Positions 46,490 through 55,311 of a stretch of 64,000 bases of DNA are shown here, one piece after another (within the stretch, counting starts at the first letter, position 1; each line of letters opens with the position of its first letter). Source of the stretch: Streptomyces sp. NA04227 (GTDB lineage: Bacteria; Actinomycetota; Actinomycetes; Streptomycetales; Streptomycetaceae); the NCBI RefSeq assembly GCF_013364195.1, contig NZ_CP054918.1, forward strand, positions 310,001 to 374,000, in the 5' to 3' direction. Both the position numbers and the translations under genes were made by a program. The notes under the pieces were generated by a model that made no database searches, had not been told where the DNA came from, and saw nothing but the letters and a program-made list of their open reading frames with translations.

Positions 46490-48417
46490 GAGGAGGCCTC
46501 CCGGGACCGGGCCGTCCAGCGGCGGACCGTGGGCGGCCGGACTCCGGCGAGCCCGCGCGGCAGCAGATACACGGACACCACGAAGAGCCCGCCGAGCAGC
46601 AGCGGACCGTGCCCTGGCCAGGCGCTCGACAGCCAGTCACGGGTGCCCACGATCAACCCGACGCCGAGCAGGGTGCCGACGACGGAGGTGGTGCCCCCGA
46701 TGACGGCGGCGAGCATGGCGAGGGCGGCGATCTCGAAGCCGACATCGGCGGGCGAGACGTACTGCTGCGCCGCCACGAGCAGCGAACCGCCGACGCCCGC
46801 GAGGGCACCGCCGCCGATGTAGGCGAGCAGCAGATAGCGGGAGACCGGGTGTCCGCTGGCCCGCATCCGTGCCTCGGCGCTGCGGGTGCCGGTGAGCAAC
46901 TGGCCCGCGCGGGACCGGAGTACGAGCACGGTGACCACGAGGACGACGGCGACGGCGCTGAGGACGTACCCGTAGACGGCGACCTCGTCGGACAGTTCCT
47001 CGCCGCCCCACAGGGGCACCGTCGCGGGGAAGTCGAAGAAGCCGTCGGTGCCGCCGGTGACGGACTTCATCTGGGCGACGGCGGTACTGGTCAGCTCGCC
47101 GACGGCCAGCGTGATCATCAGGACCGTGGTGCCCCGGGCCCGGATCACCGCCGGTCCGGTCACCGCGGCGAACAGGGCCGCGGCGCCGCCCGCCAGGGCG
47201 AGTTGGACCGGCCCCACGTTCGTCCAGCCCTCGTCGGCGGCGATCGCGGTGATGTACGCGCCCACCGCGAAGGGTGCCGTCTGGCCGAGGACCGGGAGCC
47301 CCGCGTACCCCGTGAGGACGGTGGAGCTGACGGCGACCAGGCCGAGCGCCAGGGCGTAGCTGGACAGCGAGAGTGTGTACACGTCCACGACCCAGGGCGC
47401 TGTGGCAAGGAGCGCCAACAGCACGGCCAGCGGGGCGAGTTGACGCACCGGCCCGGGCGTGCGGGCGAGCAGCAGCGAGAGCCCGGAGGCGGGCCGGTCC
47501 TTGACGGAGGCCGAGGCGGACGGGCGGGCCGCGGCCGCCGCGGGGGGCGGCTCCTGCGCGAGTGTCACGCGCTGCGGGCGCAGGATCAGGGCCGCGGCCA
47601 TCGCGGCGAAGAGCAGGTAGGGCGCCAGCTCCGGGGCCAGCGAGACACCCAGGGTCTGCACCTCGCCGACGGCGACAGCCGCGAGGAGGATGCCCCACAG
47701 CGAGCGCATCCCGCCGAGGACGACCACGACCAGCGAGAGCATCAGCACGCTCTCCGAAGTGCCGGGCCCCGGGCCGATGATGGGCGCGCCGAGCACCCCG
47801 GCCGCACCGGCCAGTGCCCCGGCCGCCGCGAGCACACCGGTGTGTACGGCCTTGGGGCTGATGCCGGTGACGGCCAGCATCTCCGGGTCGTCGGCCGCGG
47901 CGCGTACGGCGGCGCCCGCGCGGGTGCGGGTGAGCACCCAGGTACCGATCCCCGCGAGCAGCACCGCCATCACGATGAACACGAGCCGGTACGCGGGATA
48001 GCGGTGCCCGAGCAGGGTCACCGAGGCGTCCAGTGCCTGGGGTACCCGTACCGGCAGTTCGTCGGAGCCGAACCAGGCGATGAGCAGGTTGCCGCCCATC
48101 AGCGCCAGGCCGAAGGTCAGCAGGGCCTGGGCCAGATGGCCCCGCCGGGAGAGCGGTTCGGCGGCGACGGAGAGCAGCGCGCCCGCCACTCCCGCCGCCA
48201 CGGTCCCGGCCAGCAGGCCGAGCAGCAGCCCGCCCCAGGTGCCGTCGCTCAGTTCGGCGCCGGTGTAGGCGCCGATGGCGTACAGCGTGCCGTGCGCCAG
48301 GTTGAGCACCCCGGCCGTGCCGAAGGCGAGGCTCAGCCCGGCGGCGACCACGAACAGGAGCAGCCCGTAGGCGACCCCGTCGACCGCCGGGACGAGCTGC
48401 GCGTCGAGGGCGCCCAT
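46486..48417 (-). CDS. Fused LivH-LivM permease
   Basis: A 643-residue permease in which LivH-like (about 1-300) and LivM-like (about 325-640) halves are joined in one chain; LivH and LivM are normally separate. The first half begins VAYGLLLFVVAAGLSLAFGTAGVLNLAHGTLYAIGAYTGA, the second has GYAGLPVLGQTAPFAVGAYITA and the EAA-like loop near ARMRASGHPVSRYLLLAYIGGGALAG. A Pro/Ala-rich linker of about 30 residues lies between. It forms the membrane channel for the substrate delivered by the LivK-like lipoprotein. Start TGATG overlaps the livK stop. Confidence 0.92.
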   Translation of the reverse strand: MGALDAQLVPAVDGVAYGLLLFVVAAGLSLAFGTAGVLNLAHGTLYAIGAYTGAELSDGTWGGLLLGLLAGTVAAGVAGALLSVAAEPLSRRGHLAQALLTFGLALMGGNLLIAWFGSDELPVRVPQALDASVTLLGHRYPAYRLVFIVMAVLLAGIGTWVLTRTRAGAAVRAAADDPEMLAVTGISPKAVHTGVLAAAGALAGAAGVLGAPIIGPGPGTSESVLMLSLVVVVLGGMRSLWGILLAAVAVGEVQTLGVSLAPELAPYLLFAAMAAALILRPQRVTLAQEPPPAAAAARPSASASVKDRPASGLSLLLARTPGPVRQLAPLAVLLALLATAPWVVDVYTLSLSSYALALGLVAVSSTVLTGYAGLPVLGQTAPFAVGAYITAIAADEGWTNVGPVQLALAGGAAALFAAVTGPAVIRARGTTVLMITLAVGELTSTAVAQMKSVTGGTDGFFDFPATVPLWGGEELSDEVAVYGYVLSAVAVVLVVTVLVLRSRAGQLLTGTRSAEARMRASGHPVSRYLLLAYIGGGALAGVGGSLLVAAQQYVSPADVGFEIAALAMLAAVIGGTTSVVGTLLGVGLIVGTRDWLSSAWPGHGPLLLGGLFVVSVYLLPRGLAGVRPPTVRRWTARSREASS

Positions 48418-49637
48418 CAGCTACCGAGCGTCGCCAGGTCCTGGACCATGACGTTCGCCAGCTTCTTGCCGTCCGGCCGCACCTGGCGCAGGTACCACTT
48501 CTGCACCGGCGAGTGCGTCTTCTTGCTGAACTCCCAGGTGCCGCGCGGGCTGTCGATCTGGCCGAGCCCGGCGATGGCCTCGTTGATGGTCTCGGAGGTG
48601 ATCTCCTTGCCGTCCTTGTCCAGGTCGGCGACGGCCTTGTCGAGCACCGCGGCGGCGTCGTAGGCGGACATCGCGTAGGTGGTGGGCGGCGTCTCGTGCT
48701 TGGCGGTCCAGTCGGCGGCGAACTTGCGGTTGGTCTCGTTGTCGAGGTCGGCCGCGTAGTTGAGCACCGAGTAGATGTCCTTGGCCGCGTTGCCCTCCGC
48801 GGGCAGCGTGCCGCCCTCGGTGAGGAAGCCCGGCGAGTACAGCGGCAGGTCGGCGACGTCGGACTGCTTGTACTGCTTGACGAAGTCGATGGCCGCCTTG
48901 CCCGCGTAGAAGCAGTAGACCGCCTTGGCGTCGGTCTTGGCGATGTCGTTGAAGTACGGGGTGAAGTTGGTGGTCTTGGGGAACGGCGTCCACCTGGTCT
49001 TGCCGTCCTGGTTGGCGAGCTTGCCGCCGACCTTGTCGAAGGCGTCGGTGAAGCCGCGCATCTCGTCGTGGCCGCCCTGGTAGTCGGGGCCGATCGCGTA
49101 GACCGGTCCCTTCACCTTGTCCTTGATGTACTTGGCGATGGCGCCGCCCGGCTCCTCGGAGAGGAAGCTGGTGGTCCAGATCCAGCTCACGTCGGACTTG
49201 GTGGGGCGGCCCCCGGTGGCGAGCAGCGGGACCTTGTTCTTGGTGACCAGCGGCTGGACGGCGGCGAAGGAGCCACCGCCGACGATGCCGGTCATCACGT
49301 CGACCTTGTCCTTCTTGATGAGCTTGTTCGCCGCCGGGACCGCGGTGGGCGCCCCGTCGCCCTCGTCGCCGAGGGTCAGCTCGACCTTGCGCCCGCCCAG
49401 CTTGTCGTCGTGCGTGTCCAGGTAGAGCTGGAAGCCCTCGCGCATGTCCTTGCCGACCGACTCGTAGGTGCCCGACAGCGAGACCAGCATGCCCACCTTG
49501 AGCGTGTCGTCGTCGCCCGAGGAGGCGGCGCTGCCGCTGCACCCCGCGACGGCGGTGACCGACAGCGCGAGCAGCGCGGCCCCGGCCGTGCGAGCTCTCA
49601 GACGGCCGGAACGGCGGGCGGTGAGGGCGTTGATCAT
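48417..49637 (-). CDS. Branched-chain amino acid/amide-binding lipoprotein (LivK-like)
   Basis: A 406-residue type I periplasmic-binding protein with a lipoprotein signal (TAVAGC lipobox, Cys about residue 35). LKVGMLVSLSGTYESVGKDMREGFQLYLD is the family N-terminal domain, followed by GLIVGGGSFAAVQPLVTK-like and FTPYFNDIAKTDAKAVYCFYAGKAAIDFVKQY. The ligand could be a branched-chain amino acid, an amide, urea or an aromatic acid; family members vary. The ATG at 49637 has GGAGAA upstream. It lies 112 bases downstream of the Roadblock gene of the conservon-like pair, which suggests joint expression. Confidence 0.92.
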   Translation of the reverse strand: MINALTARRSGRLRARTAGAALLALSVTAVAGCSGSAASSGDDDTLKVGMLVSLSGTYESVGKDMREGFQLYLDTHDDKLGGRKVELTLGDEGDGAPTAVPAANKLIKKDKVDVMTGIVGGGSFAAVQPLVTKNKVPLLATGGRPTKSDVSWIWTTSFLSEEPGGAIAKYIKDKVKGPVYAIGPDYQGGHDEMRGFTDAFDKVGGKLANQDGKTRWTPFPKTTNFTPYFNDIAKTDAKAVYCFYAGKAAIDFVKQYKQSDVADLPLYSPGFLTEGGTLPAEGNAAKDIYSVLNYAADLDNETNRKFAADWTAKHETPPTTYAMSAYDAAAVLDKAVADLDKDGKEITSETINEAIAGLGQIDSPRGTWEFSKKTHSPVQKWYLRQVRPDGKKLANVMVQDLATLGS

Positions 49638-49749
49638 GACGGTTCTCCAAGAGGGGTGGTTCGAGCGTGGTACGTCGAGCGGGGAGAGGGTTCGCGTCGC
49701 CGGTCGGCTGCCCGGCGGGTCCCCGGCCCATGCGGCCGGGGCGGCGCTC

Positions 49750-50166
49750 TCAGGACGCGGGCTGCGGGCTGCCGGAGTCGCGCAGGTGCGGGGAGAGTGC
49801 CTCACCGACCTGGTCGATCAGTTCCGCCATCGAGTAGCTGACCTCGCCGATGTCGGCCTCCCGTGTGGTGATGACGACCAGGGAGGCGCCGCTGGAGACC
49901 GCCATCGCGAACAGATAGCCGCCGTCCATGGCGGTCAGGCTGTGCTCCACCGGGTCGGTGCGCAGCAGTTGCGCGGCGCCGGACATCAGGTTGACCAGAC
50001 CGGAGGAGATGGCCGCGAGCCGGTCCGCGTCGTCCTGGTCGAGTCCGGTGAAGGCCAGCGCCAGACCGTCCACGGAGACCGCGAGCGCGTGGGTGACTTC
50101 CGGGACACGGCGGGCGAAGTCGGTCAGCAGCCAGCCGAGCGGGCTGGGCGGGGAGGAGTGGGTCAT
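49750..50166 (-). CDS. cvnB: Roadblock/LC7-domain protein (CvnB-like)
   Basis: A 138-residue Roadblock/LC7 protein, the typical second component of a streptomycete conservon. LGWLLTDFARRVPEVTHALAVSVDGLALAFT opens the fold, and GGYLFAMAVSSGASLVVITTREADIGEVSYSMAELIDQVG completes it. Roadblock proteins regulate GTPase partners in membrane-associated complexes. Its ATG overlaps the cvnA stop as ATGA. The usual third and fourth conservon genes (DUF742 and a small GTPase) are missing downstream; the liv genes follow instead. Confidence 0.9.
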   Translation of the reverse strand: MTHSSPPSPLGWLLTDFARRVPEVTHALAVSVDGLALAFTGLDQDDADRLAAISSGLVNLMSGAAQLLRTDPVEHSLTAMDGGYLFAMAVSSGASLVVITTREADIGEVSYSMAELIDQVGEALSPHLRDSGSPQPAS

Positions 50167-52826
50167 CTCGTGCTCCGTTGGGTGTTGTCGTCGGAGGAAC
50201 CTGCGGACTCGGTGCCGGTGGCGCGCTCCTGTCCGGAATCTCGGCGTGAACTGCGGTTGATGCCCTGCGCGTAGGCCGCGAAGACGTCCGAGACCTGCCG
50301 GGAGTCCCGGCGGCGCGGGGCCTTCTTCGGCGGCTGGGTCCCGGGCTTGTCCGCGACGTCGGCCGCACCCGCCCGCGGCGGTACGGAGACGGGCTTCTTC
50401 GCCTCGGCGGGCGTGGACCGTCTGCGCATCGGCAGACCCGCGGCACTCACTCCGGCGATCCGGCTGCGCACCGGATCGGGCGAAGTGCCGGGCGTTTGCC
50501 GCGAGTTGGCTGACGTGGCCGTGTCCGGTGCGCTCGCCGCCGGTGCGGCCGTCGGCTCCTGCCGGTGCGGCGGGAGGACCGTGGCGCCCGCCCGTGGCGC
50601 GGGTACCTCCGCGCCGGTGCGCCGAGCCGCCGCACGCGAGTGGTCGCCCTCGCCGCCCTGCGGTTCGTCGTCGATGCGGAGCACGTCTCCGGCCGGGGAC
50701 GGCGCGGACCTGCGGATAGCGGGCAGTACCACCGTGCTCTCGACGGGGCTCTCCTCGTCGTGGGAGCGCGGGCCGTCGGCCTCGGGACCGGTGGCGCCGT
50801 CCTCGGCCGCGGCGTGGTGCTGTTCCGCGGCGCGTTCCCTGCCTCCGGCCGGCGGAGGCGGCGGCACCTCGGTGCCGGTGCCGGGTTCGGCGAGCACCTC
50901 CTTCGGGAGGATCACCTCGACGATGGTGCCGGGCCCGGACGACTCGCGCAGTTCGACCAGGAGGCCGAGCCGCGCCGCGAGGCGCCCGACCACCTGGAGA
51001 CCCATGGTGCGGACGGCGCCGATGTCGCTCTGCGGAGCGGCGAGTTCGGCGTTGAGCTCGGCGCGGCGGTCGGCGGACATCCCGACGCCCTCGTCGACGA
51101 TCTGCAGTACGGCCCGGTCCCACAGGCTCCAGGCCGCCACACCCACCTCGGTCTCCGGCGGGGAGAACCGGGTGGCGTTGTCGAGGAGTTCGGCGAGCAG
51201 GTGCGCGATGTCGTCGACGACACGGGCGGCGATGGTGATCGACGGTTCGATGTGCCCGAGGCTCACCCGCCCGTAGTGCTCGATCTGCTGCGCGGCCGCG
51301 TAGATCACCGAGGTGCACGGGGCGTCGGCCGAGCGGACCTTGCCGCCGCCGTAACCACCCAGTACCAGCAGGTTCTTGGCGTTGCGCTCCATCCGGATGG
51401 CGAGGTGGTCGAGCGCGAACAGCGCCTCCATCCGCTTCGGGTCGAGCTCGTCGCGCTGCACCGTGCTCAGCTCGGCGGTCAGTACGGAGTTGAGCCGGGC
51501 ACCGCGGCGGGCGACGGTCACCAGGGTTTCGGCGAACCGGTCGTGGGACCTGGCCTGCTGGGCGGCGAGCCGTACGGCCGCGTAGTGCACCGAGTTGAAG
51601 GCCTGGCCGACCTCGCCCATCTCGTCGTCCGCCAGGTCGGTCAGCGGGCGGCCGGCCCGCTCGGCGATCTGGTCGGGCGTCGCCCGCCCCGCGGCACCGG
51701 GTGCGGAGAGCTTGCGCACCTCCTCGGGGAGCCGCTTGTGGGCCACCTCGTGTGCGGCGTTGCGCAGGTCACGCAGTCGACGGATCAGGTCGCGGCCCAG
51801 ACGGGTGGCGACGAGCACCACACCGACCAGCATCAGCAGGACCAGAACCAGCTCGGACACGGCCCACCAGATGAGCCGGGTGCGCTCGTCCGAGACCTCG
51901 TCCAGCACGTCGGAGTCGACCCGCTCCACCACCGAGCGCAGCAGTGCCTGCCGGTCGGCCATGGCCTTGGTCCAGTCCGCGCGGCTGACGTTGAGCCGCT
52001 GGCCGGAGGTGCTGCGGCCGACCTGGTCGGCGAGCTTCTCCGCTGCCATGGCCTTGGGGCCCGACAGGGTGCGCTCCATCCAGGTCCGCCAGTCCTCGGG
52101 ACCCAGCGTCGCCACGTCGTGGTAAGCGTTCGCGACGCCGAGCCGGGTGGCCTCGAAGGTGCGCAGCGACGCGGGCGTGAACCCGCCGGCGGCCAGTGCC
52201 CGTACGACGGTCACCTCCTGCTGCGCGACGTGCTCGGTGCCCTCGGTCAGGGCGGCCGCCGCGCGGATGTGGTCGGCGACGTCAGCGTTGACTCCGTCGG
52301 CCTGCGCCAGGCTGTCGCGGAAGGAGATGAGGTCGGCGATGACGATGCGGTAGCCGAACACGGTGGAGGAGAACGCGCTGCTGCCGGACCGGACTTGGGC
52401 CCGCAGGGTGGCCAGTCCGCCGAGGGACTGGTCGATCCGGTCGAGCGCCGCGTTCGTTCCGGTGGGCATGGAGGAAAGCTCGGCACGCTTTTCGCGGTAC
52501 CGGGCCACGCTCTCGTCGGTGGCTCTGGCGAGCTCCCCGAAACGCTCACCAAAATCGCCGCCCGAGGTGATCTGCGCCGCCCCTTCGGCGCGCTCACGCT
52601 GGAGGCGGTACGTCAGTTCACTGGCGGCTTCGGCGGCCTCGATCGCCGTCTTGAGCCGGACGGCCTGAACGGCCTGTCCTGTGGACGGGGTAAGAGCCCG
52701 CCCGGCAAAGGCAATTGCTATTACGAGCGGGACCGCGACAAGCAGGATCAGACGACGCGAGATCCTTACTGAGCGGACACCCTGCCTGGGCCCCTTGCTT
52801 GGTCGGAGCCGGGGTATTGGCGACAC
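50163..52826 (-). CDS. cvnA: Conservon-type sensor ATPase (CvnA-like) with NIT domain
   Basis: An 887-residue membrane sensor. Helix 1 (about 23-45, RLILLVAVPLVIAIAFAG), an extracytoplasmic nitrate/nitrite-sensing (NIT-type) four-helix region to about 330, helix 2 (RLIWWAVSELVLVLLMLVGVVLVATRLG), a HAMP-like segment, the conserved block LDPKRMEALFALDHLAIRMERNAKNLLVLGG and a histidine-kinase-like ATPase (ELLDNATRFSPPETEV, VDEGVGMS). The H-box His is absent, as in CvnA, so classical autophosphorylation is unlikely. A long Pro/Ala-rich tail follows. The GTG at 52826 has a weak ribosome site. It is the first gene of the leftward cvnA-roadblock-liv run. Confidence 0.91.
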   Translation of the reverse strand: MSPIPRLRPSKGPRQGVRSVRISRRLILLVAVPLVIAIAFAGRALTPSTGQAVQAVRLKTAIEAAEAASELTYRLQRERAEGAAQITSGGDFGERFGELARATDESVARYREKRAELSSMPTGTNAALDRIDQSLGGLATLRAQVRSGSSAFSSTVFGYRIVIADLISFRDSLAQADGVNADVADHIRAAAALTEGTEHVAQQEVTVVRALAAGGFTPASLRTFEATRLGVANAYHDVATLGPEDWRTWMERTLSGPKAMAAEKLADQVGRSTSGQRLNVSRADWTKAMADRQALLRSVVERVDSDVLDEVSDERTRLIWWAVSELVLVLLMLVGVVLVATRLGRDLIRRLRDLRNAAHEVAHKRLPEEVRKLSAPGAAGRATPDQIAERAGRPLTDLADDEMGEVGQAFNSVHYAAVRLAAQQARSHDRFAETLVTVARRGARLNSVLTAELSTVQRDELDPKRMEALFALDHLAIRMERNAKNLLVLGGYGGGKVRSADAPCTSVIYAAAQQIEHYGRVSLGHIEPSITIAARVVDDIAHLLAELLDNATRFSPPETEVGVAAWSLWDRAVLQIVDEGVGMSADRRAELNAELAAPQSDIGAVRTMGLQVVGRLAARLGLLVELRESSGPGTIVEVILPKEVLAEPGTGTEVPPPPPAGGRERAAEQHHAAAEDGATGPEADGPRSHDEESPVESTVVLPAIRRSAPSPAGDVLRIDDEPQGGEGDHSRAAARRTGAEVPAPRAGATVLPPHRQEPTAAPAASAPDTATSANSRQTPGTSPDPVRSRIAGVSAAGLPMRRRSTPAEAKKPVSVPPRAGAADVADKPGTQPPKKAPRRRDSRQVSDVFAAYAQGINRSSRRDSGQERATGTESAGSSDDNTQRSTR

Positions 52827-53014
52827 GGCGACACCTGGAATGCGGTTGGTCGGGATGGGACGGGTACGGACGTTCCTGGTCGGTGTGGACGGATGTGAGC
52901 GAAATCAACTTGCGGAACATCAACATGCCAGTGAGGCTGTTGTGTTCGCTGTTCCCCCCTGACAAGCGTGATGATGCTAGGCGCTAAGTCCGCGCCGTGC
53001 GAGCAATCGCCGTC

Positions 53015-53053
53015 GATCACTGTGATCCGTATGACATCGTGATCTTAGATCAC
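53015..53053. promoter_or_regulatory. Paired GTGATC palindromes upstream of cvnA
   Basis: GATCAC-T-GTGATC (53015-53027) and GTGATC-TTA-GATCAC (53039-53053) give four copies of the same half-site in two dyads 25 bases apart, about 190-230 bases upstream of cvnA. This looks like an operator for an unidentified dimeric regulator; the second dyad loosely resembles a CRP-type site but has one base too many in the spacer. Confidence 0.55.
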
Positions 53054-53207
53054 AGCGATTCTTGTGGACATGTTGGTCCAGGGGTGCCAAATGGACCTTG
53101 TCACTGCGGAGTTCGGGGTACGTGAATGGCCGGGTAGCGGTTGGTGACACCGAGACGACCGGCCATCCGTCCGGTTTTCTGTTCGCCCGTACCGCGCCCC
53201 AACTGCG

Positions 53208-53253
53208 AAAACGCCCTCGCCGGGCCTGCGTTGAGGGCAGGAGGGCGAGGGCG
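53208..53253 (-). terminator. Terminator of the leftward SMP-30/ABC operon
   Basis: On the minus strand CGCCCTCGCC (complement of 53244-53253) pairs with GGCGAGGGCG (complement of 53212-53221), followed by CGTTTTC. This is a classic stem plus T-run, about 215 bases after the SMP-30-like stop. A second hairpin, GCCCGCTGC/GCAGCGGGC, lies at 53271-53307. Confidence 0.7.
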
Positions 53254-53469
53254 GTGTCGTACACGACGACGCCCGCTGCCTCCGGCGAGGGCCGGGAAGC
53301 AGCGGGCGGCGGCGACCTCACATGCGGTCGCGATGTCGAACGGGTTGCGGGAATAAGGGAGTTGGGCCGCTCAAGGAACCTCGTGCGGCGACAGAGAGGT
53401 CAAACGGCAGATTCGGCACCGACCTGACGGAACATCAGCCCTGCTTGGCTGTCCGGCTCTTGCCGGTTT

Positions 53470-54230
53470 CTAGTCGGGCAGCCGTCGCAGCGTGAAACCG
53501 TCGACGGGATTGCCGGAGATGATTTCCGCGAGCCGACCGTCGAGTACGTACGTGCCGTACGGGGTGACCGCGGAGGTGCTGGGGCTGGAGTCGGGCCACG
53601 GCGCGTGGCACGCCACCGTACGGGCCGAGGCCCAGCCGTCGGTGGACCGCAGGACCGTCACCGCGGCGCTGCCCGAGGAGATGACGCCGTTGGAACCCAC
53701 CACCAGCGTGCCGTCGGGGCGCAGTTCGACGCCGTCGGCGCCGGGGATCGGCTGCTCCAGGGCGACAGTTTCGGCGTGTTCCGGGGCATGGAGCGGGATA
53801 CGGACGAGGGTGCCCCTGCCGTGCGTCGACACGAGCAGGAAGCCCGCCGGGTGCCAGACGATGCCGTTGGGGCCGAGGCCGTCGGTGCCGAACAGCTCCG
53901 GCGGCTCGCCGTCACTGCCCACGAGCTGGCCCGCGCCCTCGATCCGGGGCACGGCGGCGGCCACCGACGGGAGCCGTCCGTCCCCACCACCGACACGGTG
54001 CCGTGCCGCAGCGAACCCACCAGGAAGGTCCGCCGGACGCTGTCCCAGGCCACGCCCTCGGGGTGGAGGGTGGGCGCCTGGCTGGTGATCAACGCCGGTC
54101 CTGAGCACCGCCCGGAGGTGGCGGCGGCCCGGCCGGTGAGCGCACCCGCCACCGCCGTGGCGCCCAGCGCGGTCACCATGGCGCGGCGCGTGAGTGTGCG
54201 CCGACCTGTCTCTTCCTGAGCTGCGGTCAT
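53470..54230 (-). pseudogene. SMP-30/gluconolactonase-like exported protein, frameshifted
   Basis: The coding sequence continues in two frames. The first part (54230 to about 53973) has a Tat-type signal, RRTLTRRAMVTALGATAVAGALTGRAAA, and a beta-propeller start PEGVAWDSVRRTFLVGSLRHGTVSVVGTDG. The second part (about 53974 to 53470) continues the propeller in another frame, LPSVAAAVPRIEGAGQLVGSD through GPNGIVWHPAGFLLVSTHGRGTLVRIPL to the end. One base appears to be missing in the ACGGACGGCTC run near 53973. The intact protein would be about 250 residues. It lies downstream of the CUT1 permeases. It may be a true pseudogene or a sequencing error. Confidence 0.8.
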
Positions 54231-54474
54231 CGCTTCCCTCTCCAACCTCTCCGGCATCTCCAAGTCGGCCTGCTCCGGGGCCTGTTGCCGAATCCGGGCA
54301 CCTGCGTGCGGGCCCGTGCCGGCCCCGTCGCGGCTGTCGCGATCCACGCTAGGCTCGGCCAACTCCCGTGACTGTCCAGGAAGTTGCACATCCGGCGCGG
54401 TGCCGCTGAGAGGACGAGGGCCAGGGCGTGCCCGGTCTCCTGCGAGGCCTGCCCGGCCCCGCTGGGACCCGGCC

Positions 54475-55311
54475 TCAGCCCTTCACCGCTCCGGCGGTCA
54501 GCCCTTGGACGATGTGGCGGCTGGCGAAGGCGAAGAGCACCATGGTGGGCGCGATGGTCAGGACGGCCGCGGCCGACATGGACCCCCAGTCGATGTTGAA
54601 GCTGGAGATGAAACCGTTCAGCGCCGTGGGGACGGTCTTGTTCGCGTCGCTGTTCATCAGCGTGACCGAGAGGAACAGTTCGTTCCAGCAGTTCACGAAG
54701 TTGAAGATGAACGCGGCGATGATGCCGGGCTTCATGACCGGGAGCAGCACCCGGAACAGTGCGCTGAGCCGGGAACAGCCGTCGATCATCGCCGCCTCCT
54801 CCAAGGTGTCCGGGATGTTCTCGAAGAAGCCGCGGAGCATCACCGTGCAGAAAGGGATACAGACGGCGACGTAGACGAGGATCAGGCCGAAGCGGTTGTC
54901 GACCAGGCGCAGGTCGGTCATCAGCAGGTACAGCGGACCGAGCGCGATGAAGGCGGGGATCATCTGCGTGACCAGTGCCGCCATGAGGACGGCGGACTTG
55001 CTGCGGAACTCGAAGCGTGCGAGCACGTACGCCGACAGCATCGCCACACAGGTCGCCACGGCTCCGGCGACGGTGGCGACGATCAGGCTGTTGGTGAGGT
55101 ACACCCCGAAGTCGGCCTTGCCGAACAGCCTGCGGTAGTTCTCCAGCGAGACCGTGCTGGGCCAGTAGTCGAGCGGGAAGCTGAAGATCTCGCCCGGCGG
55201 CTTCAGCGAGGTGATCGTGATCCAGTAGAGCGGGAAGACGGTCAGGATCAGCCAGAAGCCGAGAAAACCGATCCGGATCACGCGTCCTGTCGCGGATTCA
55301 CGGTTGATCAT
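54475..55311 (-). CDS. Carbohydrate ABC permease (MalG-type, CUT1)
   Basis: A 278-residue permease with six hydrophobic segments and the EAA loop EEAAMIDGCSRLSALFRVLLPVMKPG that contacts the ATPase. It follows the MalF-type permease with ATGA overlap. No ATPase is encoded here, so, as is known for many streptomycete CUT1 systems, the shared ATPase MsiK may energise it (inference). It ends the intact part of the operon, 244 bases before the frameshifted SMP-30-like gene. Confidence 0.94.
   Translation of the reverse strand: MINRESATGRVIRIGFLGFWLILTVFPLYWITITSLKPPGEIFSFPLDYWPSTVSLENYRRLFGKADFGVYLTNSLIVATVAGAVATCVAMLSAYVLARFEFRSKSAVLMAALVTQMIPAFIALGPLYLLMTDLRLVDNRFGLILVYVAVCIPFCTVMLRGFFENIPDTLEEAAMIDGCSRLSALFRVLLPVMKPGIIAAFIFNFVNCWNELFLSVTLMNSDANKTVPTALNGFISSFNIDWGSMSAAAVLTIAPTMVLFAFASRHIVQGLTAGAVKG

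Larger units (their letters stand above)
52827..53469. other. 643-base intergenic region upstream of cvnA
   Basis: AT-richer near 52830-53060. It contains a cluster of GTGATC half-sites (53015-53053) and, further right, a terminator for the leftward SMP-30-like gene (53208-53253). Short frames here are not convincing genes. Confidence 0.6.

Noticed and set aside
53039..53053. CRP site before cvnA
   Set aside because: The dyad has a seven-base spacer between TGA and TCA instead of six, so it is listed only as an unassigned operator.
53062..53427. Short frames in the 53.0-53.4 kb gap
   Set aside because: No ribosome site and no conserved character; the segment holds hairpins of a terminator.
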